In this document: piece after piece, positions 16,738 through 26,179 of the stretch
How the letters are laid out: every line of letters starts with the position of its first letter
Position numbering within the stretch: the first letter of the stretch is position 1
Assembly: GCF_017526105.1 (NCBI RefSeq)
Contig: NZ_CP071839.1
Location: forward strand, 5,471,001 to 5,535,000
From: Streptomyces cyanogenus
GTDB lineage: Bacteria > Actinomycetota > Actinomycetes > Streptomycetales > Streptomycetaceae
Direction: 5' to 3'
DNA length: 64,000 nucleotides
Translations under genes and position numbers: made by a program
Notes under the pieces: generated by a model
What the model saw: only the letters and a program-made list of their open reading frames with translations
Told to the model about the DNA's origin: nothing
Databases searched by the model: none

Positions 16738-18561
16738 GTGGCGCGCGACATCGCGGCTCCCACCGTCGTCCCCACCAACCATCAGGAACTGATCTCGTGG
16801 GTCAACGAGATCGCCGAACTGACGCAGCCGGACAGCGTGGTCTGGTGTGACGGCTCCGAGGCCGAGTACGAGCGACTGTGTGAGGAACTGGTCGCCAAGG
16901 GAACGTTCAGGAAACTCGACCCGGTCAAGCGCCCGCACTCCTACTACGCCGCCTCCGACCCGACCGACGTCGCGCGCGTCGAGGACCGGACCTTCATCTG
17001 CTCCGAGAAGGAGGAGGACGCGGGCCCGACCAACCACTGGAAGGCCCCCGCCGAGATGCGGGAGATCTTCACCGGCGACAAGGGCCTGTTCCGCGGCTCC
17101 ATGCGGGGGCGGACGATGTACGTCGTCCCGTTCTGCATGGGCCCGCTCGGCTCCCCGCTGTCCGCGCTTGGCGTGGAGATCACGGACTCCGCGTACGTCG
17201 CCGTCTCGATGCGCACGATGACGCGCATGGGCCAGGCCGTCCTGGACGAGCTGGGCGACGAGGGCTTCTTCGTCAAGGCCGTCCACACCCTCGGCGCCCC
17301 GCTGGAGCCGGGCCAGGAGGACGTGCCGTGGCCGTGCAACTCCACCAAGTACATCTCGCACTTCCCCGAGGACCGCGAGATCTGGTCCTACGGCTCCGGC
17401 TACGGCGGCAACGCCCTGCTCGGCAAGAAGTGCTACGCCCTGCGCATCGCCTCGGTCATGGCCCGTGACGAGGGCTGGCTGGCCGAGCACATGCTGATCC
17501 TCAAGCTCACCCCGCCGCAGGGCGAGTCCAAGTACGTCGCCGCCGCCTTCCCGAGCGCCTGCGGCAAGACCAACCTCGCCATGCTGGAGCCCACGATCTC
17601 CGGCTGGACCGTGGAGACCATCGGCGACGACATCGCCTGGATGCGCTTCGGCGAGGACGGCCGCCTCTACGCGATCAACCCCGAGGCCGGCTTCTTCGGC
17701 GTCGCGCCCGGCACCGGTGAGCACACCAACGCCAACGCGATGAAGACCCTGTGGGGCAACGCGGTCTTCACCAACGTCGCCCTCACCGACGACGGCGACG
17801 TGTGGTGGGAGGGCATGACCCAGGAGCCCCCGGCCCACCTGACGGACTGGAAGGGCAACGACTGGACGCCCGCGTCCGAGACCCCGGCCGCCCACCCCAA
17901 CGCCCGCTTCACCGTGCCGGCCTCGCAGTGCCCGATCATCGCGCCCGAGTGGGAGGACCCGAAGGGCGTGCCGATCTCGGCGATCCTCTTCGGCGGCCGG
18001 CGCGCCACTGCGGTGCCGCTGGTGACCGAGTCCTTCGACTGGAACCACGGTGTCTTCCTGGGCGCCAACGTCGCCTCCGAGAAGACCGCGGCGGCCGAGG
18101 GCAAGGTCGGCGAGCTGCGCCGCGACCCGTTCGCGATGCTGCCCTTCTGCGGCTACAACATGGGCGACTACATGGCCCACTGGGTCGACGTCGCCAAGGA
18201 CAAGGACCAGTCCAAGCTGCCGAAGATCTACTACGTCAACTGGTTCCGCAAGAACGACGAGGGCAAGTTCGTCTGGCCGGGCTTCGGCGAGAACTCCCGC
18301 GTCCTGAAGTGGATCGTGGAGCGGCTGGAGGGCAAGGCCGAGGGCGTCGAGACGCCGATCGGCATCCTGCCGGCCAAGGACGCCCTCGACACCAAGGGTC
18401 TCGAACTGTCGGAGTCCGACCTGGAGTTCCTGCTCACGGTCGACAAGGAGGTGTGGCGCGAGGAGGCCGCGCTCATCCCCGAGCACCTCGACACCTTCGG
18501 TGACCACACCCCGAAGGAGCTGTGGGACCAGTACCGGGCGCTGGTGGAGCGCCTGGGCTGA
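16738..18561 (+). CDS. pckG: Phosphoenolpyruvate carboxykinase (GTP)
   Basis: 607 residues, standard for GTP-dependent PEPCK, which converts oxaloacetate + GTP to PEP + GDP + CO2 in gluconeogenesis and anaplerosis. Signatures: the RGRTMYVVPFCMGP region, the P-loop FPSACGKTNLAM (about residues 270-281) containing the hyper-reactive active-site cysteine, GDDIAWMRF, and PFCGYNMGDY. The GTG at 16738 is preceded by TTAGGAGCAATC; in-frame upstream codons give no family match. The 281-base upstream region separates it from the divergent hemolysin III gene. A strong hairpin lies about 80 bases past the stop. Confidence 0.97.
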   Translation: MARDIAAPTVVPTNHQELISWVNEIAELTQPDSVVWCDGSEAEYERLCEELVAKGTFRKLDPVKRPHSYYAASDPTDVARVEDRTFICSEKEEDAGPTNHWKAPAEMREIFTGDKGLFRGSMRGRTMYVVPFCMGPLGSPLSALGVEITDSAYVAVSMRTMTRMGQAVLDELGDEGFFVKAVHTLGAPLEPGQEDVPWPCNSTKYISHFPEDREIWSYGSGYGGNALLGKKCYALRIASVMARDEGWLAEHMLILKLTPPQGESKYVAAAFPSACGKTNLAMLEPTISGWTVETIGDDIAWMRFGEDGRLYAINPEAGFFGVAPGTGEHTNANAMKTLWGNAVFTNVALTDDGDVWWEGMTQEPPAHLTDWKGNDWTPASETPAAHPNARFTVPASQCPIIAPEWEDPKGVPISAILFGGRRATAVPLVTESFDWNHGVFLGANVASEKTAAAEGKVGELRRDPFAMLPFCGYNMGDYMAHWVDVAKDKDQSKLPKIYYVNWFRKNDEGKFVWPGFGENSRVLKWIVERLEGKAEGVETPIGILPAKDALDTKGLELSESDLEFLLTVDKEVWREEAALIPEHLDTFGDHTPKELWDQYRALVERLG

Positions 18562-18640
18562 CCGGCCCCGCCGAAGAGCCCACGGCCGGCCGGGATGTGC
18601 CCTGACCAGCGATCGTCACGACCGGCCGTGGAACAACCCC

Positions 18641-18674
18641 GAAGGGCCCCGCACAACGGTGTGCGGGGCCCTTC
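18641..18674 (+). terminator. Strong hairpin terminator after pckG
   Basis: A perfect 15-base stem GAAGGGCCCCGCACA / TGTGCGGGGCCCTTC closes a 4-base ACGG loop. No U-tract follows, as is common for actinobacterial terminators. It may act for pckG and, from the other side, for the leftward gene ending at 18818. The bases 18675-18817 show nothing else. Confidence 0.8.
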
Positions 18675-18817
18675 GCGCGCGCCTGAGGAGCCGGGAACGG
18701 GCGGATCCGCGGCGTCCGCGGTGGGCGGCGCCGAGGTCGGTGCGGTGTGTGGCGCCCGGTCCGCGCGTCGCTGCGGGTGCGCGCGGACCGGGGCCGATCG
18801 GGGGGACCCCGGAGGGG

Positions 18818-19228
18818 TCAGTGGGTGGCGGTGAGGGGCTTGAGGGCGCTGGTGTGGGCGTCCATGCGTTCGGCCGCGAGGATGGCCGCGGAGGTGTCGG
18901 CGCGCGAGGCGGCGACCACGAGCGCGCGGCCGGCGAGGGCGTGCGCACGACGGTGCAGGGCGGCGGGGTCGCCGGCCGCGGCCGGTGCCGCGCGCAGCGG
19001 CGTCCGTCCGCCCCGCAACCGGGCCACCTGCGCCGCGAGGCGCTCCGCCGCCGCGTCCAGGTCGGCGGACGGGGTCAGGGCGCGCAGCTCGTCGGTGACC
19101 GCGAGCAGGGCGGCGAGGTGCCCGGCGAGCTGGATGTCCAGCTCCTCCTCGCGCGAGCGGTGCGGGAAGTCGGAGGAGGTGCCGGCCATCGTGCTGTGGA
19201 CCGACTTGGTGCGGATCGGTTCGTACAT
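18818..19228 (-). CDS. Hypothetical alanine-rich helical protein
   Basis: 136 residues, rich in Ala and Leu and predicted mostly alpha-helical (RSREEELDIQLAGHLAALLAV and later amphipathic stretches). There is no signal peptide, membrane helix or known motif. The ATG at 19228 has AGGAGG nine bases upstream, strong evidence for a real gene. It looks like a lineage-specific cytosolic protein; I do not recognise a family. Confidence 0.7.
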   Translation of the reverse strand: MYEPIRTKSVHSTMAGTSSDFPHRSREEELDIQLAGHLAALLAVTDELRALTPSADLDAAAERLAAQVARLRGGRTPLRAAPAAAGDPAALHRRAHALAGRALVVAASRADTSAAILAAERMDAHTSALKPLTATH

Positions 19229-19317
19229 GGGTGATGGCCTCCTGTGCGCTGACAGGAAACCATCCTAGCTTGGATTTCGTCTAAAGTTGAGTCGGGTCAC
19301 GGAATGGGATCCGTCGA

Positions 19318-20529
19318 CTACCGCTGGCTGTATCCGTCCAGGAAGTTCCCGATGCGCGTCACCGCGTCCCGCAGGTCCCCGACCGTCGGCAGCGTCACCA
19401 CCCGGAAGTGATCCGGCTCCGGCCAGTTGAAGCCCGTGCCCTGGACGACCATGATCTTCTCCTGCCGCAGCAGGTCCAGGACCAGCTGCCGGTCGTCCTT
19501 GATCTTGAAGACCTCGGGATCCAGCCGCGGGAACAGGTACAGCGCGCCCTTCGGCCGTACGCAGCTCACCCCGGGGATCTGCGTCAGCAGCTCGTACGCC
19601 GTGTCCAGCTGCTCCTTCAGCCGCCCGCCCGGCAGCACCAGGTCGTTGATGGTCTGGCGTCCGCCGAGTGCGGCGACCACCCCGTGCTGCCCCGGCATGT
19701 TGGCGCACAGCCGCATGTTCGCCAGGATCGTCAGGCCCTCGATGTAGGAGTCGGCGTGCGCGCGCGGGCCGGAGATCGACATCCAGCCGACGCGGTAGCC
19801 GGCCACCCGGTAGGCCTTCGACATGCCGTTGAAGGTCAGCGTCAGCAGGTCCGGGGCGATCGCGGCCGTCGGGGTGTGCGTGGCGCCGTCGTAGAGGATC
19901 TTGTCGTAGATCTCGTCCGAGCAGACCAGCAGGTTGTGCCGGCGGGCGATGTCGGTCAGCCCCTTCAGCATCGCCTCGTCGTAGACCGCGCCCGTGGGGT
20001 TGTTCGGGTTGATGATGACGATCGCCTTGGTGCGGTCGGTCACCTTGCGCTCGATGTCGGCGAGGTCGGGCATCCAGTCGGACTGCTCGTCGCAGCGGTA
20101 GTGCACCGCCGTGCCGCCGGAGAGGGAGACGGCAGCCGTCCACAGCGGGTAGTCCGGGGCCGGTACGAGGACCTCGTCGCCGTCGTCCAGCAGGCCCTGC
20201 ATCGCCATCACGATCAGCTCGGAGACGCCGTTGCCGATGAAGACGTGTTCGACGTCCGTCTCGATGCCGATGGTCTGGTTGTGCATCACGACCGCGCGGC
20301 GGGCGGCCAGCAGGCCCTTGGCGTCGCCGTAGCCGTGCGCCGTCGAGACGTTGCGGAGGATGTCCTCCAGGATCTCCGGGGGGCACTCGAAGCCGAAGGC
20401 GGCAGGGTTGCCGGTGTTCAGCTTGAGGATGCGGTGTCCCGCCGCCTCCAGCCGCATGGCCTCCTCGAGAACCGGGCCCCGGATCTCGTAACAGACGTTG
20501 GCGAGCTTGGTCGACTGGATCACCTGCAT
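19318..20529 (-). CDS. Class I/II pyridoxal-phosphate aminotransferase (alanine aminotransferase type)
   Basis: 403 residues from ATG 20529 (MQVIQSTKLANVCYEIRGP, the usual start of the AlaA/AlaT group). PLP-fold signatures: GNGVSELI, PDYPLW, INPNNPTGAVY, SDEIYDKILYDG and the Schiff-base lysine in FNGMSKAYR (Lys238). The family transfers amino groups between glutamate and pyruvate. A 20-residue N-terminal extension to GTG 20589 is open but poorly conserved in character, so it is not chosen. The divergent gene starts at 20656. Specificity for alanine is inferred from overall resemblance. Confidence 0.9.
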   Translation of the reverse strand: MQVIQSTKLANVCYEIRGPVLEEAMRLEAAGHRILKLNTGNPAAFGFECPPEILEDILRNVSTAHGYGDAKGLLAARRAVVMHNQTIGIETDVEHVFIGNGVSELIVMAMQGLLDDGDEVLVPAPDYPLWTAAVSLSGGTAVHYRCDEQSDWMPDLADIERKVTDRTKAIVIINPNNPTGAVYDEAMLKGLTDIARRHNLLVCSDEIYDKILYDGATHTPTAAIAPDLLTLTFNGMSKAYRVAGYRVGWMSISGPRAHADSYIEGLTILANMRLCANMPGQHGVVAALGGRQTINDLVLPGGRLKEQLDTAYELLTQIPGVSCVRPKGALYLFPRLDPEVFKIKDDRQLVLDLLRQEKIMVVQGTGFNWPEPDHFRVVTLPTVGDLRDAVTRIGNFLDGYSQR

Positions 20530-20655
20530 GTCCGTGAGCTTACGGCCCGGTAATGGGTCATGGGTCGTGTTTTCCGCCACGTGAGACACGGAGATTTGCC
20601 CGGTTATCGCCGCCGACTGTCTCAGAGGTATCTTGCGTCCCTACAATCCGCTGGC

Positions 20656-21351
20656 ATGTCCACGGAACGGGAGTACGAGGCGGGGGCGTACGGCATGTCC
20701 GAAGCGGGCGCTGCGCCCGGGGCGCGGCCGAACGTGTACCACCCGCAGGCGGCTCCGGCCCCTGCGTACGACGAGTACGCCGACCCCGCCGCCGCGCACG
20801 GCTGGCAGAACGCCTATGACGCCACGCGTGAGCTGACCGCGGTGCCCGCCGGCCCCGCGCCGCGCGAGCCCGGCGAAGGGCGGGCCGATCGCCGGCGTGC
20901 CGCGCGGCGCTCGGGCGGCCGGCGCCGGGTGGCGGCCGTCGCCGGCGTCCTCGGTGTGGCCGGGGCCGTCGCGGTGATCGCCGCCCTGGCCGGCTCGGGC
21001 TCCCCGGACGGGTCCCGCCCGGCGGACGGCGGCCGGGTCGCCGGTGGTCCCAGCAGCGGCAGCGGCACGCCGGAGACCGGTGCCGCGAGCCCGGCCGCTC
21101 CGGCCTCGGCCACCGCCGCCGTCCGTTCCGCCGCGGCGTCGCCGTCCCGCCCGGCCGCCGTGCCGTCCGGCGGCGGTACGACCACCGGCGCCGCACCGCG
21201 GGAGCCGAGCGCCAGCCAGGCGGCCACGACCTCGGCCCCCGCCGGGCCCACGACCTCGCCCACGCCCACGGCGCCGCCGGCCGAGCCGACCGAGTCCGGC
21301 GGCCCGCGCGGCCGGGGGCGCGGCCACGGTGCGACGAAGGGGCCGCCCTGA
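20656..21351 (+). CDS. Hypothetical membrane-anchored, Ser/Pro/Thr/Ala-rich extracellular protein
   Basis: 231 residues. A hydrophilic N-terminal 85 residues containing tyrosines (NVYHPQ, AYDEYAD) are followed by a basic patch RRRAARRSGGRRR, one membrane helix (VAAVAGVLGVAGAVAVIAAL) and a low-complexity tail of about 120 residues rich in S, P, T, A and G. This topology is common in actinobacterial membrane proteins with a cytoplasmic head and a wall-spanning tail. ATG 20656 gives the sensible start. The next gene begins 70 bases on. Function unknown. Confidence 0.65.
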   Translation: MSTEREYEAGAYGMSEAGAAPGARPNVYHPQAAPAPAYDEYADPAAAHGWQNAYDATRELTAVPAGPAPREPGEGRADRRRAARRSGGRRRVAAVAGVLGVAGAVAVIAALAGSGSPDGSRPADGGRVAGGPSSGSGTPETGAASPAAPASATAAVRSAAASPSRPAAVPSGGGTTTGAAPREPSASQAATTSAPAGPTTSPTPTAPPAEPTESGGPRGRGRGHGATKGPP

Positions 21352-21421
21352 CCGGACGGGCCCGGCCGGCCGCCGCGTGTTCCCCTGTGGTGGGCAGGCC
21401 CGGCGTGCGAGAGTTGCCGCC

Positions 21422-22033
21422 ATGACCGAACAGACCCGGCCCCCTCGCCCCGGCGAGCCGGCGACCCCTGCCGCCGTCCCCGGCCAGGACGTGCTCGCCT
21501 GCGAGGACGACCGGGAGCGGGTCGTCGAGCGGGTGCGGGTCGCCGTGGCGGACGGCCGCCTGCCGCTGGACGAGCTGGACGGCCGGCTCACCCGGGTCTA
21601 CGAGGCCCGGACGCTGGGCGAGTTGCGGTCCGCCGCACACGGTCTGCCCGAACTCGGGCCCAAGGACCGGCTGGTGGTGGACCGCACGCCCACCTCCCGT
21701 TTCGCACTGGGTCTGTTCGGCGGGTTCCGGCGGGACGGCGCGTGGGTGGTCCCGCCCAGGTTCACCGCTTGGTCGATGTGGGGCGGCGGCCGGCTCGACC
21801 TGACCGAGGCCCGCTTCGCCGCCCAGGAGACGGTGATCCGGGCCGTGGCGCTGTGGGGCGGCACCGGGATCGTCGTCCCGGACGACATCGACGTCGAGGT
21901 CAGGGGGTTCGGCCTGTTCGGCGTGTTCGGCAGGCGCGGGGCACACCGGACGGGGCGGCCGGGTGCGCCGCGCGTCGTCGTGAAGGGTCTCGCCCTGTTC
22001 GGTGCCGTCGTCACCAAGCGAAAGGCCAACTGA
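21422..22033 (+). CDS. DUF1707 SHOCT-like and LiaF-like C-terminal domain protein
   Basis: 203 residues. Residues about 20-72 match the DUF1707 pattern (CEDDRERVVERVRVAVADGRL then LDELDGRL...AYEA-like ART), a small helical oligomerisation module. The C-terminal region, with SMWGGGRLDL, VALWGGTGIVVP and GFGLFGVFG, resembles the cell-wall-active antibiotic response (LiaF/DUF2154) beta repeat. No membrane segment is obvious, unlike many relatives. Start is ATG 21422; longer upstream frames are not coding in character. Role unknown, perhaps envelope stress. Confidence 0.82.
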   Translation: MTEQTRPPRPGEPATPAAVPGQDVLACEDDRERVVERVRVAVADGRLPLDELDGRLTRVYEARTLGELRSAAHGLPELGPKDRLVVDRTPTSRFALGLFGGFRRDGAWVVPPRFTAWSMWGGGRLDLTEARFAAQETVIRAVALWGGTGIVVPDDIDVEVRGFGLFGVFGRRGAHRTGRPGAPRVVVKGLALFGAVVTKRKAN

Positions 22034-22199
22034 AGCGAGCCAATAGGGACTTGGATCACCGCCGTACGGCCGAGGGAAACCCCTACGACCTGACGCTGCT
22101 CCTTGTCCCCACCCCTCTGCGCCACCGACAATGCGCATGACAACCGAGTGGGCGGCCGGAAGCATTCCGGTCGCCCCAGTCGTAAGAGGGGACCCCCAC

Positions 22200-23084
22200 G
22201 TGAACAAGCCTCTCCTTGCCGCGCTCTCCGCCCTGGCCTTGGCCGGGCTCGGCGCGACCCCGGCGATCGCCGCACCGCACCCGGCCGCCCAGGCCACCGC
22301 ACAGCACCCGGCCGCCGCCACCCCGCACACGGCCGCCAAGGCGGTCAAGGCGACCGTCGACTTCGCCGGCACCGTCTCGCTCAGCAACTGCTCCGGCTCC
22401 GTCATCCGCTTCCCCAACTCGGCCGCCACCGACCCGGCGCTCGTGCTCACCAACGGCCACTGCCTGGAGACCGGCATGCCGGGCCCCGGCGAGGTCATCA
22501 CCGGCCAGTCCTCCAGCCGTGGCTTCGGTCTGCTGAACTCCGCCGGCAGCAGGATCGGCACCCTGCGCGCCAACCAGGTCGTCTACTCGACCATGACGGA
22601 CACGGACGTCACGATCTACCGCACCACCACCACGTACGCGGCGATCAAGAACTCGTACGGCATAAGCCCGCTCACCGTGCAGGACACGCACCCGGTCGCC
22701 GGCACCGCCATCAAGGTGGTCTCCGGCTACTGGAAGCGCATCTACAGCTGCAACATCGACGGCTTCGTGTACCGGCTGAAGGAGGGCGACTGGACCTTCA
22801 AGGACTCGGTCCGCTACACCTCCGCCTGCAACACCATCGGCGGCACCTCCGGCTCCCCGGTCGTCGACACCGCCACGGGCAAGGTCGTCGCCGTGAACAA
22901 CACCGGCAACGAGGACGGCGAGCGGTGCACGGTGAACAACCCGTGCGAGGTCGACGCGAACGGCAACGTGACCGTCCGCCAGGGCATCAACTACGCCCAG
23001 GAGATCTACAACATCCCGGCCTGCTTCACCACCGGCAACAAGCTCAACCTGAGCGCCGCCGGCTGCACCCTGCCCAAGCCGTAA
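22200..23084 (+). CDS. Secreted trypsin-like serine protease
   Basis: 294 residues. The signal peptide LLAALSALALAGLGATPAIAA ends near residue 25 and a short pro-region follows. The chymotrypsin-fold triad is visible: His87 in LVLTNGHC, Asp136 in TDTDVTIY and Ser217 in GGTSGSPVV. Cysteines 64/88 and 184/210 probably form disulfides. GTG 22200 follows AGAGGGGACCCCC. Closest in character to secreted S1 proteases of Streptomyces; substrate unknown. It faces the deacylase gene with only a 6-base gap. Confidence 0.9.
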   Translation: MNKPLLAALSALALAGLGATPAIAAPHPAAQATAQHPAAATPHTAAKAVKATVDFAGTVSLSNCSGSVIRFPNSAATDPALVLTNGHCLETGMPGPGEVITGQSSSRGFGLLNSAGSRIGTLRANQVVYSTMTDTDVTIYRTTTTYAAIKNSYGISPLTVQDTHPVAGTAIKVVSGYWKRIYSCNIDGFVYRLKEGDWTFKDSVRYTSACNTIGGTSGSPVVDTATGKVVAVNNTGNEDGERCTVNNPCEVDANGNVTVRQGINYAQEIYNIPACFTTGNKLNLSAAGCTLPKP

Positions 23085-23090
23085 CGCGGT

Positions 23091-24701
23091 TCACAGCGGG
23101 GTACGGCGGACGGACCGGCCCGCGAGGGCGTCCGTCCGCCGGCCGTCCTCGATGACGAACCGGCCGTCGACCAGCACGTACGGGATGCCGGTCGGCAGTC
23201 TGCGGGGCTCGGCGAAGCCGGCGCCGGGCGCGACCGTCCGCGGGTCGAACAGGACCAGGTCGGCCCGGTAGCCCTCGCGCACCAGCCCGCGGTCCGGCAG
23301 CCGCAGCCGCGCCGCGGGCCGCGAGGTGAGGTGGGCGACGCACTCCTCCAGCGTCAGCACCCCCGACTCCCGTACGTAGTGGCCGAGATAGCGCGGGAAG
23401 GTGCCGTACGCCCGCGGGTGCGGCTTGCTGCCCTGGAGGATGCCGTCGGAGCCGCCGGTGTGCGCGCGGTGCCGCATGATCGCTCGGACGTTCTCCTCGT
23501 GGCCGACGTGCTGGAGGACGGTCGTCCCCAGCCGGTCCGCGAGCAGCAGCCGGCGGGCCGTGGCCCAGGGGGTCTCGCCGCGCAGCCGTGCCGCCTCCCG
23601 GACCGTACGGCCCACGACGTCGGCCAGGCCCGGATCGGTCACCCCGGAGATCTCGATCGTCTCCCACTCCACCGGCACACCGTGGCAGCCGTCCGAGCCG
23701 GTCACCTCCAGGTCGTGCCGGATGCGCTCGGCCGTCGCCGGGTCGGCGAGCCGGGCCAGGACCCTCTCCGGGCCGCCCTCGCTCGCCCAGCTCGGCAGCA
23801 GTGCGGCGAGGGTGGTGCAGCCGGGGGTGTAGGGATAGGTGTCCAGCGTGATGTCCGCGCCCGCGTCCAGGGCCCGGTCGAGCAGGGCGAGCAGCTCCGG
23901 TGCGCGGCCCTCGTTCACGCCGAAGTTCATCGTGGCGTGCGCCAGGTGCAGCGCACAGCCCGCCTCCCGGGTCAGGGCGACCATCTCGGCGTAGGCCTCC
24001 AGGGCGCCGGCGCCGTAGGAGCGGTGGTGCGGGCAGTAGTAGCCGCCGTAGGAGGCCACCACCCGGCACAGTTCGGTCAGTTCGGCGTCCCCGGCGTACA
24101 TGCCGGGCGTGTACGTCAGCCCGGACGACAGCCCGACCGCGCCCTGTTCCAGTCCCTCGGCCACCAACTGCCGCATCCGGGCCAGCTCTTCGGGAGTCGC
24201 CTCGCGGTCCTCCCAGCCGACGACGAGCGCCCGGACCGTGCCCTGCGGGATCAGGTAGGCCGCGTTCACCGCGATCCCGCGGTCGAGCCGGTCGAGGTAC
24301 TCGCCGACGCTCCGCCAGTCGAAGTCGATGTCGTCGCCGTACCCGTTCCAGCCGGTGATCGCCCGGCGCACCTCCTCCAGCGTGCGGTCGTCCACCGGGG
24401 CGTACGACAGCCCGTCCTGCCCCAGGACCTCCAGCGTGACCCCCTGCGCCGCCTTCGCGCTGTGGTCGGGGTCGCGCAGCAGGGCCAGGTCGGAGTGGGC
24501 GTGCATGTCGATGAAACCGGGCGAGAGGACCAGGCCCTCGGCATCGAGCTCCCGTACCGCACGCGGCCGTTGGCAGCCCGCCGCGGCGGCCTCCTTGACG
24601 ATGGAGACGATCCGCCCGCCGTCGATCACCACATCGGCGCGGTACGAGGGTTCGCCGCTGCCGTCGACGACGTCGGCGTCCCGGATGACCAGGTCCTCCA
24701 C
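23091..24701 (-). CDS. N-acyl-D-amino-acid deacylase (amidohydrolase superfamily)
   Basis: 536 residues, GTG start. It is a D-aminoacylase-type amidohydrolase: the beta-sandwich start VIRDADVVDGSG, metal-site HAH (His67, His69) in FIDMHAHSD, His225/226 in YYCPHHRSYG, His252/255 in LHLAHATM and Asp in GGSDGI. The zinc-ligand Cys96 of Alcaligenes D-aminoacylase is replaced by Asp96 (GQDG in place of GNCG). It releases a free D-amino acid from its N-acyl form. I believe it is orthologous to S. coelicolor Sco4986, which I recall being assayed on N-acyl-D-amino acids. It follows the PLP enzyme by 10 bases in one operon. The true substrate could be an N-acetylated amino sugar acid, given the neighbours. 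Confidence 0.87.
   Translation of the reverse strand: MEDLVIRDADVVDGSGEPSYRADVVIDGGRIVSIVKEAAAAGCQRPRAVRELDAEGLVLSPGFIDMHAHSDLALLRDPDHSAKAAQGVTLEVLGQDGLSYAPVDDRTLEEVRRAITGWNGYGDDIDFDWRSVGEYLDRLDRGIAVNAAYLIPQGTVRALVVGWEDREATPEELARMRQLVAEGLEQGAVGLSSGLTYTPGMYAGDAELTELCRVVASYGGYYCPHHRSYGAGALEAYAEMVALTREAGCALHLAHATMNFGVNEGRAPELLALLDRALDAGADITLDTYPYTPGCTTLAALLPSWASEGGPERVLARLADPATAERIRHDLEVTGSDGCHGVPVEWETIEISGVTDPGLADVVGRTVREAARLRGETPWATARRLLLADRLGTTVLQHVGHEENVRAIMRHRAHTGGSDGILQGSKPHPRAYGTFPRYLGHYVRESGVLTLEECVAHLTSRPAARLRLPDRGLVREGYRADLVLFDPRTVAPGAGFAEPRRLPTGIPYVLVDGRFVIEDGRRTDALAGRSVRRTPL
23105..23140 (+). terminator. Hairpin inside the 3' end of the convergent deacylase gene
   Basis: Perfect 11-base arms GGCGGACGGAC (23105-23115) and GTCCGTCCGCC (23130-23140) lie 20 bases past the protease stop, inside the last codons of the leftward deacylase gene. 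The position fits termination of protease transcripts despite the lack of intergenic space. No U-tract. Confidence 0.5.
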
Positions 24702-24711
24702 GCGGAGCCTC

Positions 24712-26007
24712 CTAGAAGAACGTACGGATGTAGTCGACGACCGTGCCGTCCGCCTCGGCCACCGGGATCAGCTGCCACTTGTCGAAGGACGTGCACGGGT
24801 GGGAGAGGCCGAAGCCGATCCAGTCGCCGACCTCGACGTCCGCGCCCGGTTCGGTGCGCAGCCACAGGTGCTGGTCGGACAGGGCGGTCACCTCGATCCC
24901 GGTCGCCGGACGTTCGCCGCCGTCCCGGCGTACCACCTGCGCCACCGGACGGTCGAGGTCGTAGGCGGCGTCCCGCTTGCCCGCGTTGACGAACGCCTCC
25001 GCCGGGGACGGCCGGGACACCACCTGCGCCCACAGCCGGAACGCGGGCTCCAGCGCGCCCTCCTCGGGCACCCGGTTGAACGGGGTCAGCCTGCGGTAGT
25101 GCACGTCGTCGTGCGAGACGTAGGCACCCGAGCGCAGCAGCTTCAGGACCGGCAGGGAGAGTTCGGGCAGCCCGGCGAAGACGTCGGCGACGGCGTCGAA
25201 CCACTCGCTGCCGCCGGCGCTCACCACGATCTCGCCCGCCCCCGCGAAGCGCCCCGCCCGGTCGAACTCCACGGCGAGCGCCACCAGCCGCTCCAGCCAC
25301 TCCCGCACCCGCTCCGGGGAGGCCTCCGGCACCTGCGCCTCGTACCCCGCCACCCCGACCAGCCGCAGCGCCCCGGCGGCGGCCACCGCGTCGGCGACGG
25401 CCAGCGCCTCCGTCTCCGTCCGCACCCCGGTCCGGGCGCCCTCGCCCGCGCCCAGCTCGACCACGACGTCCACCGGGCGGGCGGTGCCCGCGAGTGCCGC
25501 GTCCATCAGCTCCACCCCGCGGACGGAGTCGACGTAGCAGACGAACCGGAACTCCGGGTCGGCGGCCAGTTCACCGGCGATCCAGCGCAGGGCGGAGGCG
25601 TCCACCAGCTCGTTGGCGAGGAACACCCGCCGGACGCCGAACGCCCGGGCGACCCGCACCTGGTGGGGCAGCGCCAGCGTGATCCCCCAGGCGCCGTGCT
25701 CCAGCTGGCGGTGGAAGAGCTGCGGGGCCATGGAGGTCTTGCCGTGCGGGGCGAAGGCCAGCCCGTGCCGGGAGGTGTACGTCTCCATCAGCGCGAGGTT
25801 GTGCTCCAGGCGCTCGGCGGACAGCGCGAGGACGGGGGTGGTGAAGCCGTCGCCGTCCCGGAAGAGGTTGCGCCGCTGGGCGGTCAGCTCGGCGACGGTG
25901 AGGCCGTCGGCGTCCGGCGGGAGGCCCTTGAAGCGGTGGTCGACGCGTTCCGCGGCAAGGCGGGCGAGGCGTTCCGCGGCCGGGCGGGCGAGCGGTTCGG
26001 TGCTCAT
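24712..26007 (-). CDS. PLP-dependent D-amino acid dehydratase/aldolase-like enzyme (alanine racemase-fold, DSD1/D-threonine aldolase family)
   Basis: 431 residues. The N-terminal alanine-racemase barrel contains the PLP lysine in FAPHGKTSMAP (near residue 90), GITLALPHQVR and VVSAGGSEWFD. The C-terminal DSD1-like domain has GAYVSHDDVHYR, LSDQHLWLR, and a His/Cys metal pair in GLSHPCTSFDKW as in zinc-dependent D-serine dehydratase. Family members split D-threonine or dehydrate D-serine, and some act on D-glucosaminate. It is first gene of the leftward operon with the deacylase, so it probably consumes the released D-amino compound. Exact reaction is unproven. Confidence 0.85.
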   Translation of the reverse strand: MSTEPLARPAAERLARLAAERVDHRFKGLPPDADGLTVAELTAQRRNLFRDGDGFTTPVLALSAERLEHNLALMETYTSRHGLAFAPHGKTSMAPQLFHRQLEHGAWGITLALPHQVRVARAFGVRRVFLANELVDASALRWIAGELAADPEFRFVCYVDSVRGVELMDAALAGTARPVDVVVELGAGEGARTGVRTETEALAVADAVAAAGALRLVGVAGYEAQVPEASPERVREWLERLVALAVEFDRAGRFAGAGEIVVSAGGSEWFDAVADVFAGLPELSLPVLKLLRSGAYVSHDDVHYRRLTPFNRVPEEGALEPAFRLWAQVVSRPSPAEAFVNAGKRDAAYDLDRPVAQVVRRDGGERPATGIEVTALSDQHLWLRTEPGADVEVGDWIGFGLSHPCTSFDKWQLIPVAEADGTVVDYIRTFF

Positions 26008-26179
26008 GGAGCCCCTCTCTCGGCTGTTGCAGCATCTGCAACGGTCATTGCGTGTGTTGCCAACTGGTGTCTAGCATCTCGCCGAACACCGGGTCAACGA
26101 AGAGTGCGCCCGGGTACCGACAGGAGCCATCATCAACGACGCTGCTTACGCCTCGGCCGTTGCGCACCCGTGGGACGTC

